A DNA stretch of 64,000 bases, from NCBI RefSeq assembly GCF_900101825.1, contig NZ_FNAG01000005.1, forward strand, positions 62,001 to 126,000, in the 5' to 3' direction. The notes beneath the pieces are model-generated. The model had not been told where the DNA came from. It made no database searches and saw only the letters and a list, made by a program, of their open reading frames with translations. How positions within the stretch are numbered: position 1 is the stretch's first letter; each line of letters begins with the position of its first letter. The position numbers were made by a program, and so were the translations under genes. Positions 1-8,798 of this stretch are shown piece by piece. Source of the stretch: Aquimonas voraii (GTDB lineage Bacteria; Pseudomonadota; Gammaproteobacteria; Xanthomonadales; Xanthomonadaceae).

Positions 1-540
1 GTGCAGGCGCTGTGCCTCCACGCCATGCGCGTGCAGCTGGTCGGCCAGGTCGCGGCTGACGGTGAGCACTGCCGTGCTGGCGGCCGCGGCCTGCACCACC
101 TGGCGACGCCGCGCCGGCGCCTGGCACTGCACGTTGACGTCGCTGCCGTGCGCCTTCAGCAGCACCGGCAGGCCGAGCTGGCGCGCCAGACGCACGGCGG
201 CCACGCCGTCCGGGTAGAGCCAGGTGGCGAGGATCACGTCCGCGCCCCAGTGCTGGAACCGGGGCAGGGCGCGCCACAAAGAGAGCCAGAGGCTGAAGGC
301 ATAGCTCGCCCGCCACAGGCCCGGGGTGTAGTAGTACGGCACCGGCGTCACCGTGATGCCCTGGTAGTCGTGGCTGCCGCGCGCCGCGCGCCGATGCCGC
401 CACCAGCTGCGCCAGGCCACCGGCACCACCACATGCACCGGATGCCGCTGTGCCAGCCGGGTCAGCTGGGCAGCGTTGAACAGGCCGCGGCCGGGCTCCC
501 AGGGCAGGGGAAAGAGGTTGGTGATGACCAGCACCCTCAC
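1..540 (-). CDS. Glycosyltransferase family 4, N-terminal part (cut by window edge)
   Basis: The reverse strand is open from position 540 to the window edge and encodes 180 residues starting VRVLVITNLFPLPWEPGRG. This is the usual N-terminal strand and loop of the GT4 (GT-B fold) donor-independent domain. Further in, the segments ATWLYPDG (about residues 126-133) and KAHGSDVN (about 149-156) are typical of GT4 enzymes that build exopolysaccharide or colanic-acid-like repeat units. The catalytic C-terminal domain lies outside the window. I chose the GTG at 538-540 because GGAGG sits six bases upstream; an in-frame ATG at 562-564 would add eight residues. The enzyme is expected to work at the cytoplasmic face of the inner membrane on a lipid-linked sugar. 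It fits the polysaccharide genes to the right, but its donor and acceptor cannot be read from this fragment. Confidence 0.8.
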   Translation of the reverse strand, partial: MRVLVITNLFPLPWEPGRGLFNAAQLTRLAQRHPVHVVVPVAWRSWWRHRRAARGSHDYQGITVTPVPYYYTPGLWRASYAFSLWLSLWRALPRFQHWGADVILATWLYPDGVAAVRLARQLGLPVLLKAHGSDVNVQCQAPARRRQVVQAAAASTAVLTVSRDLADQLHAHGVEAQRLH

Positions 541-927
541 GCACGCCCTCCGGCGGTGATCCATGCCGCGGCGGCAGGGGCTGCGAGTGCTGTCGGCGAA
601 CTGGATCGGGCACTGGCGGGTTTGAGGCGCACCTGCGCGGCGACGCCGCTGGCGCCTGCCCTTCGCTGCTGTCGCCGGATCGCGCTGCCGACCACCATGC
701 CGCCCAATTCCCCTCGGGCGCGGGGCGCCCCTGTGTGTCCGGATGCACGGCGCCGAGCCCCGTCTGCCGGAGGGGCGCGGACCGCCTGGGCCCGCAGGCT
801 CGCCCGCGGACAGCGCCGGATTCTAGCTGCAAACTGCTGGCGCCATCACATTTATGAGGTGATGATTCGCACTCTTCAATCGCCGGGCGCCGCCCGGCGC
901 GGATCCGGTCCGCGACGGGTGCCCCGC
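541..927. other. Intergenic region between divergent glycosyltransferase and beta-helix genes
   Basis: These 387 bases separate two divergently oriented genes and should hold both promoters. A GC-rich palindrome (GCCGGGCG facing CGCCCGGC, near 880-898) lies just upstream of the beta-helix gene. No convincing sigma-70 hexamers or small coding sequence were seen. Confidence 0.4.
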
Positions 928-2526
928 ATGAAACGACTGACAGAGTTCGAACCGCGCCTGGCCCGCCGCATGGCCACGGCGGCGCTGTCGAAGCTGCTGA
1001 TGTTGTGGCTGTGGTCTGCCACCGAGCTGCAGGCGGGCGTCGTCGGCGAGGGCCCACAGGGCTTCGACAACGGGCAGCGGCGGGCCTGCACCGGATTCAC
1101 CGCCACCGACGCGGCGGTGATCTGCGTGCGCGCGGGCGCCGCGGCCGGCGGCCTCGGCACGGCGGGGGCGCCGCTGGCAACGCTGACGGCGGCGATCGCG
1201 GGCGCCAAGGCCGGCGATACCGTGCAGGTCGCGGCCGGCACCTACCGCGAGAACGTCGCGTTCGGCCGCTTCAACGCACCCAGCAGCCTGTGCCTGCAGC
1301 TGCTGGGCGGGTTCAGCGCGGACTTCAGCCAGCGTGATGCCGGCACGCACCGCAGCGTGCTCGACGGCCAGGCTGGCAACCCGACGGTGCAGCTGCACCT
1401 GCAGGGCAGCGGCAGCTGTGTGCTCGATGGCTTCGAGATCACCGGCGGCGTGGGCCTTGGCACCACCTGGCAGGACGGCAACGGCAACGGCGGCGGCGTG
1501 TACGCCAGCCTCAGCGATGGCGCCAGCCTGGTGATCAGCCACAACCGCATCCACGGCAACCGCACGCGTCAGCACACCAGCATCGATTCGCGCGGCGGCG
1601 GCGTGTACGCCCGCAACAGCGGCAGCGGCCTGCTGCGCATCGAGGACAACGTGGTGGAGGACAACCTGGCCGGCAAGGGCGCAGGCATCACCGTCAGCGG
1701 TCGCCAGGCCCGCGTGCTGCGCAACCGCATCGCCAACAACACCGCGCACAACGACCATGGCGGCGGCCTCTATGTCTCCACGGCCAGCACCGAGATCCAG
1801 GCCAATGTGATCGTCGGCAACGTGGTCGGTGCGACGGTGGGCTACGGCTGGGGCGGCGGCGTGCTGATCGCCGCGGCAGGGGCGGCGATGGAGCGCAATC
1901 TGATCAGCGACAACTCCGCCTCGGGCCCGGGCTCGGGCGTGTTCTGGGACGAAGGCGCCGAGGGCAGCATGCGCCACGACCTGCTGGTGGCGAACCGCTG
2001 CCCCGGCGACAGGCGCAATGGCGCGGCCCTGTATGTCGACGGCGGCCCGGGCGGCCCCTCGCGGGTGACGGCCGAACACCTGACCATCGCCCAGCATGTC
2101 TGCCCGGCGCCTGCACCCGGCGGCGCGGCCATCCTCGTTGAGGCCAGCTCGACGCTGACGCTGAAGAACTCGATCCTCTGGGGCAACACGCGCGAATTCG
2201 TCAGCTACAGCGGCGGCAGTTATGCGATCAGCTACTCGATCACCGCCCAGGCAGGCACTGGCAACCGCGCGCTGGATCCGGGCTTCGTGTCGCCAGCGAC
2301 GGGTGACTATCACCTGCAGTCGGCTGGCGGTCACTTCAGCTCCGGCGGCTGGGTGGTGGATGCGCGCAGCAGCCCGGCCATCGATGCCGGCGACCCGGCC
2401 TCGCCCCACGCCGCCGAGCCTGCGCCCAACGGCGGACGGGTGAACCTCGGTGCCTACGGCAATACCGCGGAAGCCAGCCGCAGCTTTGTCGACGAGAACT
2501 GGCTGTTCGGCAGCGGCTTCGAATAG
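928..2526 (+). CDS. Secreted right-handed beta-helix repeat protein with LFGSGFE C-terminus
   Basis: The product has about 532 residues. Residues 1-36 look like a signal peptide: a basic start (MKRLTEFEPRLARRM), a hydrophobic core (LLMLWLWSA) and a possible cleavage site after ELQAG. After a short domain with the motif APLATLTAAIAGAKAGDTV, typical of pectate-lyase-fold proteins, come many 20-25-residue turns such as ISHNRIHGN, IEDNVVEDN and IQANVIVGNVV. These asparagine-rich rungs mark a parallel beta-helix. The protein ends LFGSGFE, close to the LFxDGFE tails of two other secreted proteins in this window. A polysaccharide lyase, epimerase or adhesin role is possible, but no catalytic residues were recognised. 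The start is uncertain: the ATG at 928 has a weak ribosome site, and an in-frame ATG at 862 would add 22 residues. It borders the polysaccharide locus and may act on its product. Confidence 0.75.
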   Translation: MKRLTEFEPRLARRMATAALSKLLMLWLWSATELQAGVVGEGPQGFDNGQRRACTGFTATDAAVICVRAGAAAGGLGTAGAPLATLTAAIAGAKAGDTVQVAAGTYRENVAFGRFNAPSSLCLQLLGGFSADFSQRDAGTHRSVLDGQAGNPTVQLHLQGSGSCVLDGFEITGGVGLGTTWQDGNGNGGGVYASLSDGASLVISHNRIHGNRTRQHTSIDSRGGGVYARNSGSGLLRIEDNVVEDNLAGKGAGITVSGRQARVLRNRIANNTAHNDHGGGLYVSTASTEIQANVIVGNVVGATVGYGWGGGVLIAAAGAAMERNLISDNSASGPGSGVFWDEGAEGSMRHDLLVANRCPGDRRNGAALYVDGGPGGPSRVTAEHLTIAQHVCPAPAPGGAAILVEASSTLTLKNSILWGNTREFVSYSGGSYAISYSITAQAGTGNRALDPGFVSPATGDYHLQSAGGHFSSGGWVVDARSSPAIDAGDPASPHAAEPAPNGGRVNLGAYGNTAEASRSFVDENWLFGSGFE

Positions 2527-2546
2527 CGAACTGCCGCAGTGCGGGC

Positions 2547-2581
2547 AAAAAAAAGCCGGCCCTGCGTGCCACAGGGCCGGC
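2547..2581 (-). terminator. Intrinsic terminator acting on minus-strand transcripts
   Basis: A perfect 10-bp stem (GCCGGCCCTG at 2555-2564 with CAGGGCCGGC at 2572-2581, loop of 7) is followed by eight T residues when read on the minus strand (A-run 2547-2554 on plus). On the plus strand no T-run follows, so it does not serve the beta-helix gene. No minus-strand protein gene lies to its right. Confidence 0.7.
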
Positions 2582-2720
2582 GGTGACGCCGAAGGTAAAG
2601 AACTCGGTGAACGAGCGATAGCCAGAGCCCAGCCGGCGGAGCACCGGCCCGGGTCGAGCGAGACAACTCGCGTCGACATCTCCCCTACTCGCAATCCGGG
2701 GCTGGAATCGATCAAGGCCC
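2555..2720 (-). ncRNA. Candidate small RNA ending at the 2547-2581 terminator
   Basis: Between about 2720 and the terminator the minus strand has no sensible protein frame but can form hairpins, for example GCGAG-TTGT-CTCGC near 2660-2675 and a CCGG/CCGG stem near 2630-2650. Together with a strong terminator that serves no other gene, this suggests an RNA of roughly 140-170 nt. The 5' end and promoter were not identified, and no known family was recognised. Confidence 0.25.
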
Positions 2721-2821
2721 CTCAAGATTTTTCTGGCCCGGCCGGCGGTGCGTCTGCGGGCGGTTTCAGCCTGCGCCTGAGGTCGAGGACAGGGCGACTT
2801 CGCAACTCAGGGTGGGCGCAC

Positions 2822-2988
2822 GTTTCCCCCTCTCCCCCGACCCCTCTCCCACCAGGGGAGAGGGGAGCTCAGGCATCGCTCCGCACCGATGGGATCCAGG
2901 CATACGAAGCCGCATTTTCGACACCGGCAGAAGAGCGGCTTCAAGCCCCTCTCCCCTGGTGGGAGAGGGGTTGGGGACAGGGGGAAAA
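2822..2988. repeat. MITE-like element with about 47-bp inverted arms
   Basis: The left arm (2822-2869) and the reverse complement of the right arm (2944-2988) share CCCCTCTCCCACCAGGGG followed by AGAGGGG, plus flanking pyrimidine runs. About 75 bp lie between the arms. Each arm is itself a small palindrome around ACCA. A third, single arm lies inside the repeat at 39131-39178. No transposase or coding function is seen. Confidence 0.7.
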
Positions 2989-3191
2989 GCATCGCCGCGA
3001 GCGTCCGCCCTCTGTCCCACGAGGGAAGTGGGCGGAACGCCTTCGACATGGGCAGGGCCAGCGTCCTGGAAGCCCTCGCTCCCGTCAGTCCGCAGGCTGC
3101 GTGCGCGCAGGCCGGTTTGCCGCGCGCGCAGACACGCCGGAGGCGGGCCGCATTCGGCACAATGTGCGACCCATCACAGATAGCTGGACTC
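2989..3191. other. Remainder of the 2527-3191 intergenic region
   Basis: The 665-base gap before the PLP decarboxylase holds the minus-strand terminator, the candidate RNA and the inverted-arm element. The last 200 bases should contain the decarboxylase promoter, but no clear hexamers were found. Confidence 0.3.
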
Positions 3192-4439
3192 ATGAGCGCG
3201 CCGATCTGTCCCGAACTCGAACTGCCCTGGGCCCAGGGCCTGCCCTGGCGCGTGGATGCCGGCGGCGAGCTGCTGGTCGGCGGGCGTCCGCTGTCGCGGG
3301 TGGTCGCTGCGATCGGCCGCACGCCCTGCTACGTCTACGACCGCAGCCGGCTGAGCGCGCGTGTCGCGCAGCTGCGCGGCCTGCTGCCGCCAGCCGTGCA
3401 TCTGCACTACGCGGTCAAGTGCAACCCGATGCCGGCCCTGGTTGCGCACATGGCCGGGCTCACCGACGGGCTGGACGTGGCCTCGGTCGGCGAGCTGCGG
3501 GTGGCGCTCGATGCCGGCATGGACCCGCAGCACGTCAGCTTCGCCGGCCCGGGCAAGAGCGATGCCGATCTGAAGCAGGCGCAGGCCGCGGGCATCCTGA
3601 TCAACATCGAGAGCTTCCGCGAGCTGCGCGCGCTGGCCGAGGCCAGTGCCGCCAGCGGCGAGGCCGCACGCGTGGCGATCCGCATCAATCCGCCCTTCGA
3701 GCTGAAGGCCTCGGGCATGCGCATGGGCGGCGGCGCCAAGCAGTTCGGCGTGGATGCCGAGCAGGTGCCGGCCCTGCTGGCCGAGATCCGCGCGCTCGGG
3801 CTGGCCTTTGAAGGTTTCCACCTCTACGCCGGCTCCCAGAACCTGAAGGCCGAGGCGATCGTGGAAGCGCAGACCAAGAGCTACGAGCTGATCCTCGGCT
3901 GGGCGGATCAACTGCCGGCGCCGGTGCGCAGCCTGAACCTCGGCGGCGGCTTCGGCATCCCGTACACCCTCAGCGACATGCCGCTGGATCTCGCGCCTGT
4001 GGCCGACTGCCTGCTCGGCCTCGCCGAGCGCTGCGCCCGCGATTTCCCGCAGGGCCATCTGGTGCTGGAGCTTGGCCGCTATCTGGCGGGCGAGGCCGGC
4101 GTCTACGTGGCGCGGGTGATCGACCGCAAGATCTCGCGCGGCCAGGTCTTCCTGGTCTGCGACGGCGGCATGCACCACCACCTGGCCGCCAGCGGCAACT
4201 TCGGACAGGTGCTGCGCAAGAACTATCCGGCCATGGTCAATGCGCGGCCCGGCGAGCGCGAGACCGCGAGCGTGGTCGGCCCGCTGTGCACGCCGCTCGA
4301 CCTGCTCGCCGACCGCGCCGACTTGGGCGTGGCGCAGGCGGGGGATCTGGTCGTTGTCTTCCAGTCCGGCGCCTACGGCAAGACCGCGAGCCCGCGCGAG
4401 TTCCTGGGGCATCCCGAAGTGGTGGAGGCGCTGGTGTGA
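3192..4439 (+). CDS. PLP-dependent decarboxylase, exosortase-A-system-associated type
   Basis: This 415-residue protein belongs to the alanine-racemase-fold (fold III) decarboxylases, related to diaminopimelate and ornithine decarboxylases. The PLP lysine is in HYAVKCNPMP (K76). Other family marks are GPGKSDADL, HLYAGSQN (the HxGSQ-like motif), NLGGGFGIPY, ELGRYL and the C-terminal CDGG-type active-site motif in VCDGGMHHHLAASG. That ending, together with an AMP-forming ligase and ACP nearby, matches the subfamily named pyridoxal-dependent decarboxylase, exosortase A system-associated (TIGR03099, from memory). It probably decarboxylates a basic or diacid amino acid to make an amine for the polysaccharide or megasynthase product; the substrate is not known. 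The ATG at 3192 was chosen because homology begins there and the longer frame upstream is repeat-derived. Its weak ribosome site is unremarkable. Confidence 0.85.
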   Translation: MSAPICPELELPWAQGLPWRVDAGGELLVGGRPLSRVVAAIGRTPCYVYDRSRLSARVAQLRGLLPPAVHLHYAVKCNPMPALVAHMAGLTDGLDVASVGELRVALDAGMDPQHVSFAGPGKSDADLKQAQAAGILINIESFRELRALAEASAASGEAARVAIRINPPFELKASGMRMGGGAKQFGVDAEQVPALLAEIRALGLAFEGFHLYAGSQNLKAEAIVEAQTKSYELILGWADQLPAPVRSLNLGGGFGIPYTLSDMPLDLAPVADCLLGLAERCARDFPQGHLVLELGRYLAGEAGVYVARVIDRKISRGQVFLVCDGGMHHHLAASGNFGQVLRKNYPAMVNARPGERETASVVGPLCTPLDLLADRADLGVAQAGDLVVVFQSGAYGKTASPREFLGHPEVVEALV

Positions 4440-4531
4440 GCCCGGCGCGGCAGCCGCTTGGCGGTGCCGGGGATGCCCTCGCTACGCGAATGGTGCACCC
4501 TAGGCCGCTTCGTTCCGCACGCCGACTGCCG

Positions 4532-6565
4532 ATGGACCCTACCGAACACGCCCGGGAACTGTTCTTCAAGGCCCTGGATCATCACCAGCGCGGTCGTCTG
4601 GACGAGGCTGAAACGCTGTATCGCCAGGCGATGGCGCTGGTGCCCGAGCGGGTCTCGGTGCTGACCAACCTGAGCGCGGTGCTGGTGCTGAAGGGGCAGC
4701 AGGCGGAGGCGCGCGCGTTGGCCGAGCGTGCCCTCAGCCTGGAGCCGGACTGCGCCGAGGCCCATGCGATCCTGGCCGAGGTGAAGCGCGGCCAGCAGGG
4801 CCCGGAGGTAGCGCTGGCCGAGCTTGAGCGCGTGCTGGCGCGTTCGCCCGAGGACCCCGAACTGCACTTCCACCGCAGCGCTCTGCTGGCTGAACTTGGC
4901 CGCTTTGACGAGGCGCTGCAGGCCAGCGCCCGCGCCCTGGAACTGCGCCCCGACCACATCGGTAACCGCGCCCACCATGCGCTGCTGATGGCGAGCGCGG
5001 GCGATGGCGCCGGCGCGCAACAGGCCTTGGGGGCGCTGCTGCGCGAGGACTCGCGTCCGCTGGCGGTTGGCGAGGCCTGGGCCGGGCTGCTGCTGCGGCG
5101 CGTCGCCGAGGCGGCGGGGACCCTGCCCGATGCGGTGGACACGGCCCTGCTGGTGCGTGCGCTCGATACGCCCTGGGCGTCGACGCGCCGACTGCTTGAG
5201 CTGGCCTGCCGGATCCTGCAGGCCGATCCACGCACCGGCCCCTGGCTGCAGCGCGTGCGTGACGCCTGGCCGCAGCCGCTGTCGCCGCACAGCTGGTCGG
5301 ACCTGCGCCTCGGCAGCGCGATCTACAGCCAGCCGCTGCTGCGCGCGCTGCTGCGGCAGCCGGTCATTCCGGATGCCGACCTGCAGCACCTGCTGCTGCA
5401 GGTGCGCGGCATGCTGCTGGAGCGCGCCGCACGCAGCAGCGTCGCCGCGCCGCTCGACGATGCCCAGCTGTCCTTCCTGTGTGCGTTGGCCGCCCACGCC
5501 CTGCGCCAGCATCACGTCTGGCCGGTGCCGCAGGACGAGCAGGCCCGCGTCGACGCCCTGGCCGAACGCCTGCGTCTTGCGCTGGCGCAGGGCGAGCCCT
5601 GGCCGTCGGCGTGGCTGCCGGCACTACTGGCCTATCGGCCGCTGTCGGCGATCGCTGCCGCCGATGCGCTGAAGACCCGCGCTGGCCCCGCGCCGGTGCA
5701 GGCCCTGCTGGCGCAGGCGGCGGCCGATCCCGGCCCGCTGCCCAGCCTGCGTTGGACGCATCTGCCCACGCCGCCGCGCGGCCTGGCCCTCGCGGACTAT
5801 CTGGCCGAGCGCATAGCGCCCTTCACCCTGCCGCGCCTGCCCAAGTTGGGCGAGCCGCGGGTGCTGGCGCTGGCCGCTGGCGGCGGCGAGTGGGCCTTAG
5901 AGCTGGCCGTCCGCCTGCGCGGCGCCAGCATCCGTGCGCTCGACACCGATGCCCGCGCCGCCGCTGCGCTCGCCGAACAGGCCCAGCGCCTCCGCTTGCC
6001 GCAGCTCAGCGTGGCGCAGGGCGGGCTCGAAGCCGCCGGAGCGGGTGGCTATACGGTCATTGACAGCGGACGCCTGCTGCTGACGCCGGGTCTGCTGCAG
6101 GCCCGATTGAACGAGCTGCGGCCCTGGCTGGCCCCGCGCGGGCTGCTGCGTCTGCGCGTGCCCAGTGCACGCCTGCGTGGCGCGCTGCAGGCCGCGCGGC
6201 AGTGCCTTGCGCACGCCGGACTGGAGCCCGGTGAGGCCGACCCGCGCATCCTGCGCGCGCGCCTGCTCGAATTGCCGGCGGAGCATCCGGCCGCCGCGCT
6301 GCGCGCGCTGCCCGAGTTCCACAGCCTGGGTCCCTGCCAGAGCCTGCTGTGCGATTGGGATGCTGGGCCGCTGGGCCTGCTTGAACTGATCGCCGCGGTG
6401 CATGCTGCGGGCCTGCGCCTGCGCGGCCTGGAACTGGGCTTCGACGAGCGCGCGGCGCTGCCCAAGAAGGGGCCGCTACCCGCCGACCTGCCGGCCTGGG
6501 CGGCGCTCGAGGCCGCGCATCCGCGCATGTTCCGCGACTTCTACACGCTCTGGGTCAGCCCTTAG
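4532..6565 (+). CDS. TPR protein with degenerate methyltransferase-like C-terminal half
   Basis: The 677-residue product starts MDPTEHARELFFKALDHH. Residues 1-160 form about four tetratricopeptide repeats (for example GRLDEAETLYRQAMALVPE and GRFDEALQASARALELRPD). The middle is helical and leucine-rich. Around residues 435-560 a Rossmann-like segment appears (LALAAGGGEWALELA, then an acidic strand end ALDTDA), resembling a class I SAM-binding domain, and the extreme C-terminus MFRDFYTLWV resembles the tail of TPR-linked methyltransferases. No complete catalytic set was recognised, so the enzyme may be divergent or inactive. It lies 92 bases after the decarboxylase in the same direction and may be co-transcribed. 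A role as scaffold or tailoring enzyme in the polysaccharide locus is an inference from position. Confidence 0.7.
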   Translation: MDPTEHARELFFKALDHHQRGRLDEAETLYRQAMALVPERVSVLTNLSAVLVLKGQQAEARALAERALSLEPDCAEAHAILAEVKRGQQGPEVALAELERVLARSPEDPELHFHRSALLAELGRFDEALQASARALELRPDHIGNRAHHALLMASAGDGAGAQQALGALLREDSRPLAVGEAWAGLLLRRVAEAAGTLPDAVDTALLVRALDTPWASTRRLLELACRILQADPRTGPWLQRVRDAWPQPLSPHSWSDLRLGSAIYSQPLLRALLRQPVIPDADLQHLLLQVRGMLLERAARSSVAAPLDDAQLSFLCALAAHALRQHHVWPVPQDEQARVDALAERLRLALAQGEPWPSAWLPALLAYRPLSAIAAADALKTRAGPAPVQALLAQAAADPGPLPSLRWTHLPTPPRGLALADYLAERIAPFTLPRLPKLGEPRVLALAAGGGEWALELAVRLRGASIRALDTDARAAAALAEQAQRLRLPQLSVAQGGLEAAGAGGYTVIDSGRLLLTPGLLQARLNELRPWLAPRGLLRLRVPSARLRGALQAARQCLAHAGLEPGEADPRILRARLLELPAEHPAAALRALPEFHSLGPCQSLLCDWDAGPLGLLELIAAVHAAGLRLRGLELGFDERAALPKKGPLPADLPAWAALEAAHPRMFRDFYTLWVSP

Positions 6566-6708
6566 GGTGGGCGATCGCCCAGCGGATGCTTGACCCCCGC
6601 GACAGTTCTGAGGCTTCGCACGGCCGTATCGCCGTACTGCCTCGTCGTCGCTTGGAGCGAAGGGGCCGAGCCTTGCCTCAGCCTTGTGGCATGCGCAAGC
6701 CTGCATAG

Positions 6709-6726
6709 GGTGGGCCCTGGCCCACC
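6709..6726. repeat. REP-like palindrome (GGTGGGCCCTGGCCCACC)
   Basis: One copy of a dispersed palindromic family. It sits between the convergent TPR and ligase genes (gap 6566-6834). A shorter related palindrome, GGGTGGGCGATCGCCC, lies directly at the TPR stop codon (6566-6581). Either could act as a bidirectional 3' hairpin. Confidence 0.7.
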
Positions 6727-6834
6727 ATGCGCCGAACGCTTGCTTGGGACACCGGCACTCGCGATCCCGCCCCAGGGACCGCATCGCGGCTGTGCCCACC
6801 GTGCCGCCGTGCGCGAGCTTGCAGGCAGCAGCGC

Positions 6835-8409
6835 TCAATCCTCGTTGAACTCGCGTCCCTCGGCTTCCGCCTGGATGCGCGCGCGCTGGATCTTGCCGGT
6901 GTTGGTCTTGGGCAGGCTGTCGCGGAACTCGACTTCACGCGGGACCATGAAATCCTCGAGCTGGCTGCGGCAGTGGGCGATGATCGCGCGCGCATCGAGC
7001 GCCACACCCTCGGCCAGCACCACCACCGCGCGGATCGCGCGGCCCAGGACTTCATCCGGCACGCCGACGACGGCGGCTTCCTTGACGCCCGGCAGTGCGT
7101 ACAGCGCGGCTTCGACTTCTTTCGGCGCGACCTTCTCGCCGCGCGACTTGATGATGTCGTCCTTGCGCCCGACGAAGTAGACGAAGCCGTCCTCGTCCAT
7201 GCGGAACAGGTCGCCCGTGTGCAGCACCTTCTCCCACGGGTAGCGGCCGGGCTTCAGCGCCTTGGCGGTGGCTTCCTCGTTGCGCCAGTAGCCCTGCATC
7301 ACATGACCGCCGCGCACGACCAGCTCACCCACCGTGTTCGGCGGCAGCGGCCGGCCTTGGTCGTCGGCAACCCAGATCTCGGTGCCGGGAATGGCGATGC
7401 CGACGCTGTCCGGGCGACGCGCCAGCTCGGCCGGCGGCAGCCAGGTGCAGCGCTTCGACTCGGTCATGCCGTACATCGAGAACACGCGGGCGTTGGGGAA
7501 GATCTCCTGCAGCTTCAGGATGTGCGCCGGCGGCAGGGCGGCCGCGGTATTGGTCAGGAAGCGCACGGGGGCCACCCACTCCGGCTTCAGGCTCTTCATC
7601 TGCACCAGCATCGCGGCGATCGTCGGCACCAGCGGGAAGCCGGTGACGCGCTCGCGCTCGAGCAGCGGCAGCACCTTCTGCGGGAACGCGAAGCTGCGCT
7701 CCAGCACCAGGGTGTAGCCCTTCAGCACCGCCATCAGCAGCTGGTAGAGGCCGTAGTCGAAGGCCAGCGGCAGCACGCTCAGCACGACCTCGTCCTCGCT
7801 CGCTTCCAGATACGTCGTGATCGAGGTGGCGGCGTGCAGAATGTTCTTGTGCGTCATCATGACGCCCTTGGGGTTGCCGGTGGACCCCGAGGTGTAGACC
7901 AGCATGGCCAGGTCGATATCGATGCCGCGCGGCGCCGTCGGCAGCCGTGCAGCGGTCGAGTCGAGGAAGCCGTTCCAGCCCAGACCCAGCGCGCCGAGAT
8001 CCGACTCGGCCGTCGCGTCCATCACCACGATGCGACGCAGGCTGGGGGTCTGTGCGGCGGCTTCCAGCGCGGCCGGCAGCAGGCTCAGCTGGGTGATCAG
8101 CACGCTGGCTTCGCAGTTGCCCAGCACGAAGGCCAGCTTGTGCGCCTTGGTGGTCGGGTTGATCACGCTGAACACGCCGCCGGCGCGCAGGGTCGCGAAG
8201 ATCGACACGCAGGTTTCGATGCGGTTCTCGGCGAACACCACGCAGCGCTCGCCGTTCGCCAGCTGCGCCTTGTGCATCAGGGCCGCGGCGCAGCGCTCGA
8301 CGGCGGCGTCGAAGCCGGCGTAGTCGAGGCGCTCCTCGCCGCAGACCAGGGCGGTGTGCCGCGGACGGCGCGCGGCGGCCTCGCGCAGGAAGGCCTCGAA
8401 GCGCTTCAT
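6835..8409 (-). CDS. AMP-forming acyl-CoA/aminoacyl ligase, exosortase-A-system-associated type
   Basis: This 524-residue protein is in the ANL adenylating superfamily. It shows the P-loop-like A3 motif YTSGSTGNPKGV (about residues 170-181), A5 YGMTES, A7 TGDLF, A8 GRKDDIIKSRGEKVAPKEVE and the C-terminal A10 lysine in TGKIQRARI. It matches the subfamily described as acyl-CoA ligase (AMP-forming), exosortase A system-associated (TIGR03098, from memory), which usually travels with a PLP decarboxylase and an acyl carrier protein, both present here. It likely activates a carboxylic or amino acid and loads it on the neighbouring ACP. It is the last gene of the minus-strand unit, starting 5 bases after the ACP stop codon. 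Loading of the A-less carrier of the megasynthase is an alternative inference. Confidence 0.88.
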   Translation of the reverse strand: MKRFEAFLREAAARRPRHTALVCGEERLDYAGFDAAVERCAAALMHKAQLANGERCVVFAENRIETCVSIFATLRAGGVFSVINPTTKAHKLAFVLGNCEASVLITQLSLLPAALEAAAQTPSLRRIVVMDATAESDLGALGLGWNGFLDSTAARLPTAPRGIDIDLAMLVYTSGSTGNPKGVMMTHKNILHAATSITTYLEASEDEVVLSVLPLAFDYGLYQLLMAVLKGYTLVLERSFAFPQKVLPLLERERVTGFPLVPTIAAMLVQMKSLKPEWVAPVRFLTNTAAALPPAHILKLQEIFPNARVFSMYGMTESKRCTWLPPAELARRPDSVGIAIPGTEIWVADDQGRPLPPNTVGELVVRGGHVMQGYWRNEEATAKALKPGRYPWEKVLHTGDLFRMDEDGFVYFVGRKDDIIKSRGEKVAPKEVEAALYALPGVKEAAVVGVPDEVLGRAIRAVVVLAEGVALDARAIIAHCRSQLEDFMVPREVEFRDSLPKTNTGKIQRARIQAEAEGREFNED

Positions 8410-8414
8410 GGGGC

Positions 8415-8663
8415 TCAGGCTCCGGTCTTGCGGCCGATGTAGCGCACCAGGGCGCCGACGCCGTCGATGTTCTCCGGCAGCACTTCATCGTCGTCGACGG
8501 TGAAGCCGTAGGTCTCCTCCAGCCAGGTCACGAGGGTCAGCACGCCCATCGAATCGATGATGCCGGCCTCGAACAGGCTGGTCTCGGCGGCCAGCGGCGT
8601 GTCGCCAGCGGTGGGGAAGGCATCGGCCAGGAAGGCGCGGACCTGGGTTTCGATCGGGCTCAT
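8415..8663 (-). CDS. Acyl carrier protein
   Basis: The 82-residue protein has the single-domain ACP layout: helix I (MSPIETQVRAFLADAF), a long loop, then the 4'-phosphopantetheine site in EAGIIDSMGVLTLVTWLEE, with the modified serine at about residue 39. The remainder, TVDDDEVLPENIDGVGALVRYI, is typical of carrier proteins paired with stand-alone AMP ligases. The start ATG at 8661-8663 gives a normal ACP length; an upstream in-frame ATG would add 45 unconserved residues. It is translated just before the ligase (5-base gap), which points to a ligase-carrier pair. No phosphopantetheinyl transferase is in the window. Confidence 0.9.
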   Translation of the reverse strand: MSPIETQVRAFLADAFPTAGDTPLAAETSLFEAGIIDSMGVLTLVTWLEETYGFTVDDDEVLPENIDGVGALVRYIGRKTGA

Positions 8664-8798
8664 GCAGGTGTTCCGGATGTGCGGGCCGTCGGCCCATGCG
8701 TGTGAAGGGATCGGCAACGCGGCCGCGCGTGGCGGGCAGGCGCGGGTTCCGGGCCGATCGGATCCGGCAGGCGGTGCCGGGGCGCGGAATGCTAGCAC

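Noticed and set aside
1-927. Plus-strand coding extension upstream of the beta-helix protein
   Set aside because: Positions 1-540 encode a convincing glycosyltransferase on the other strand, and the beta-helix signal peptide starts at 928.
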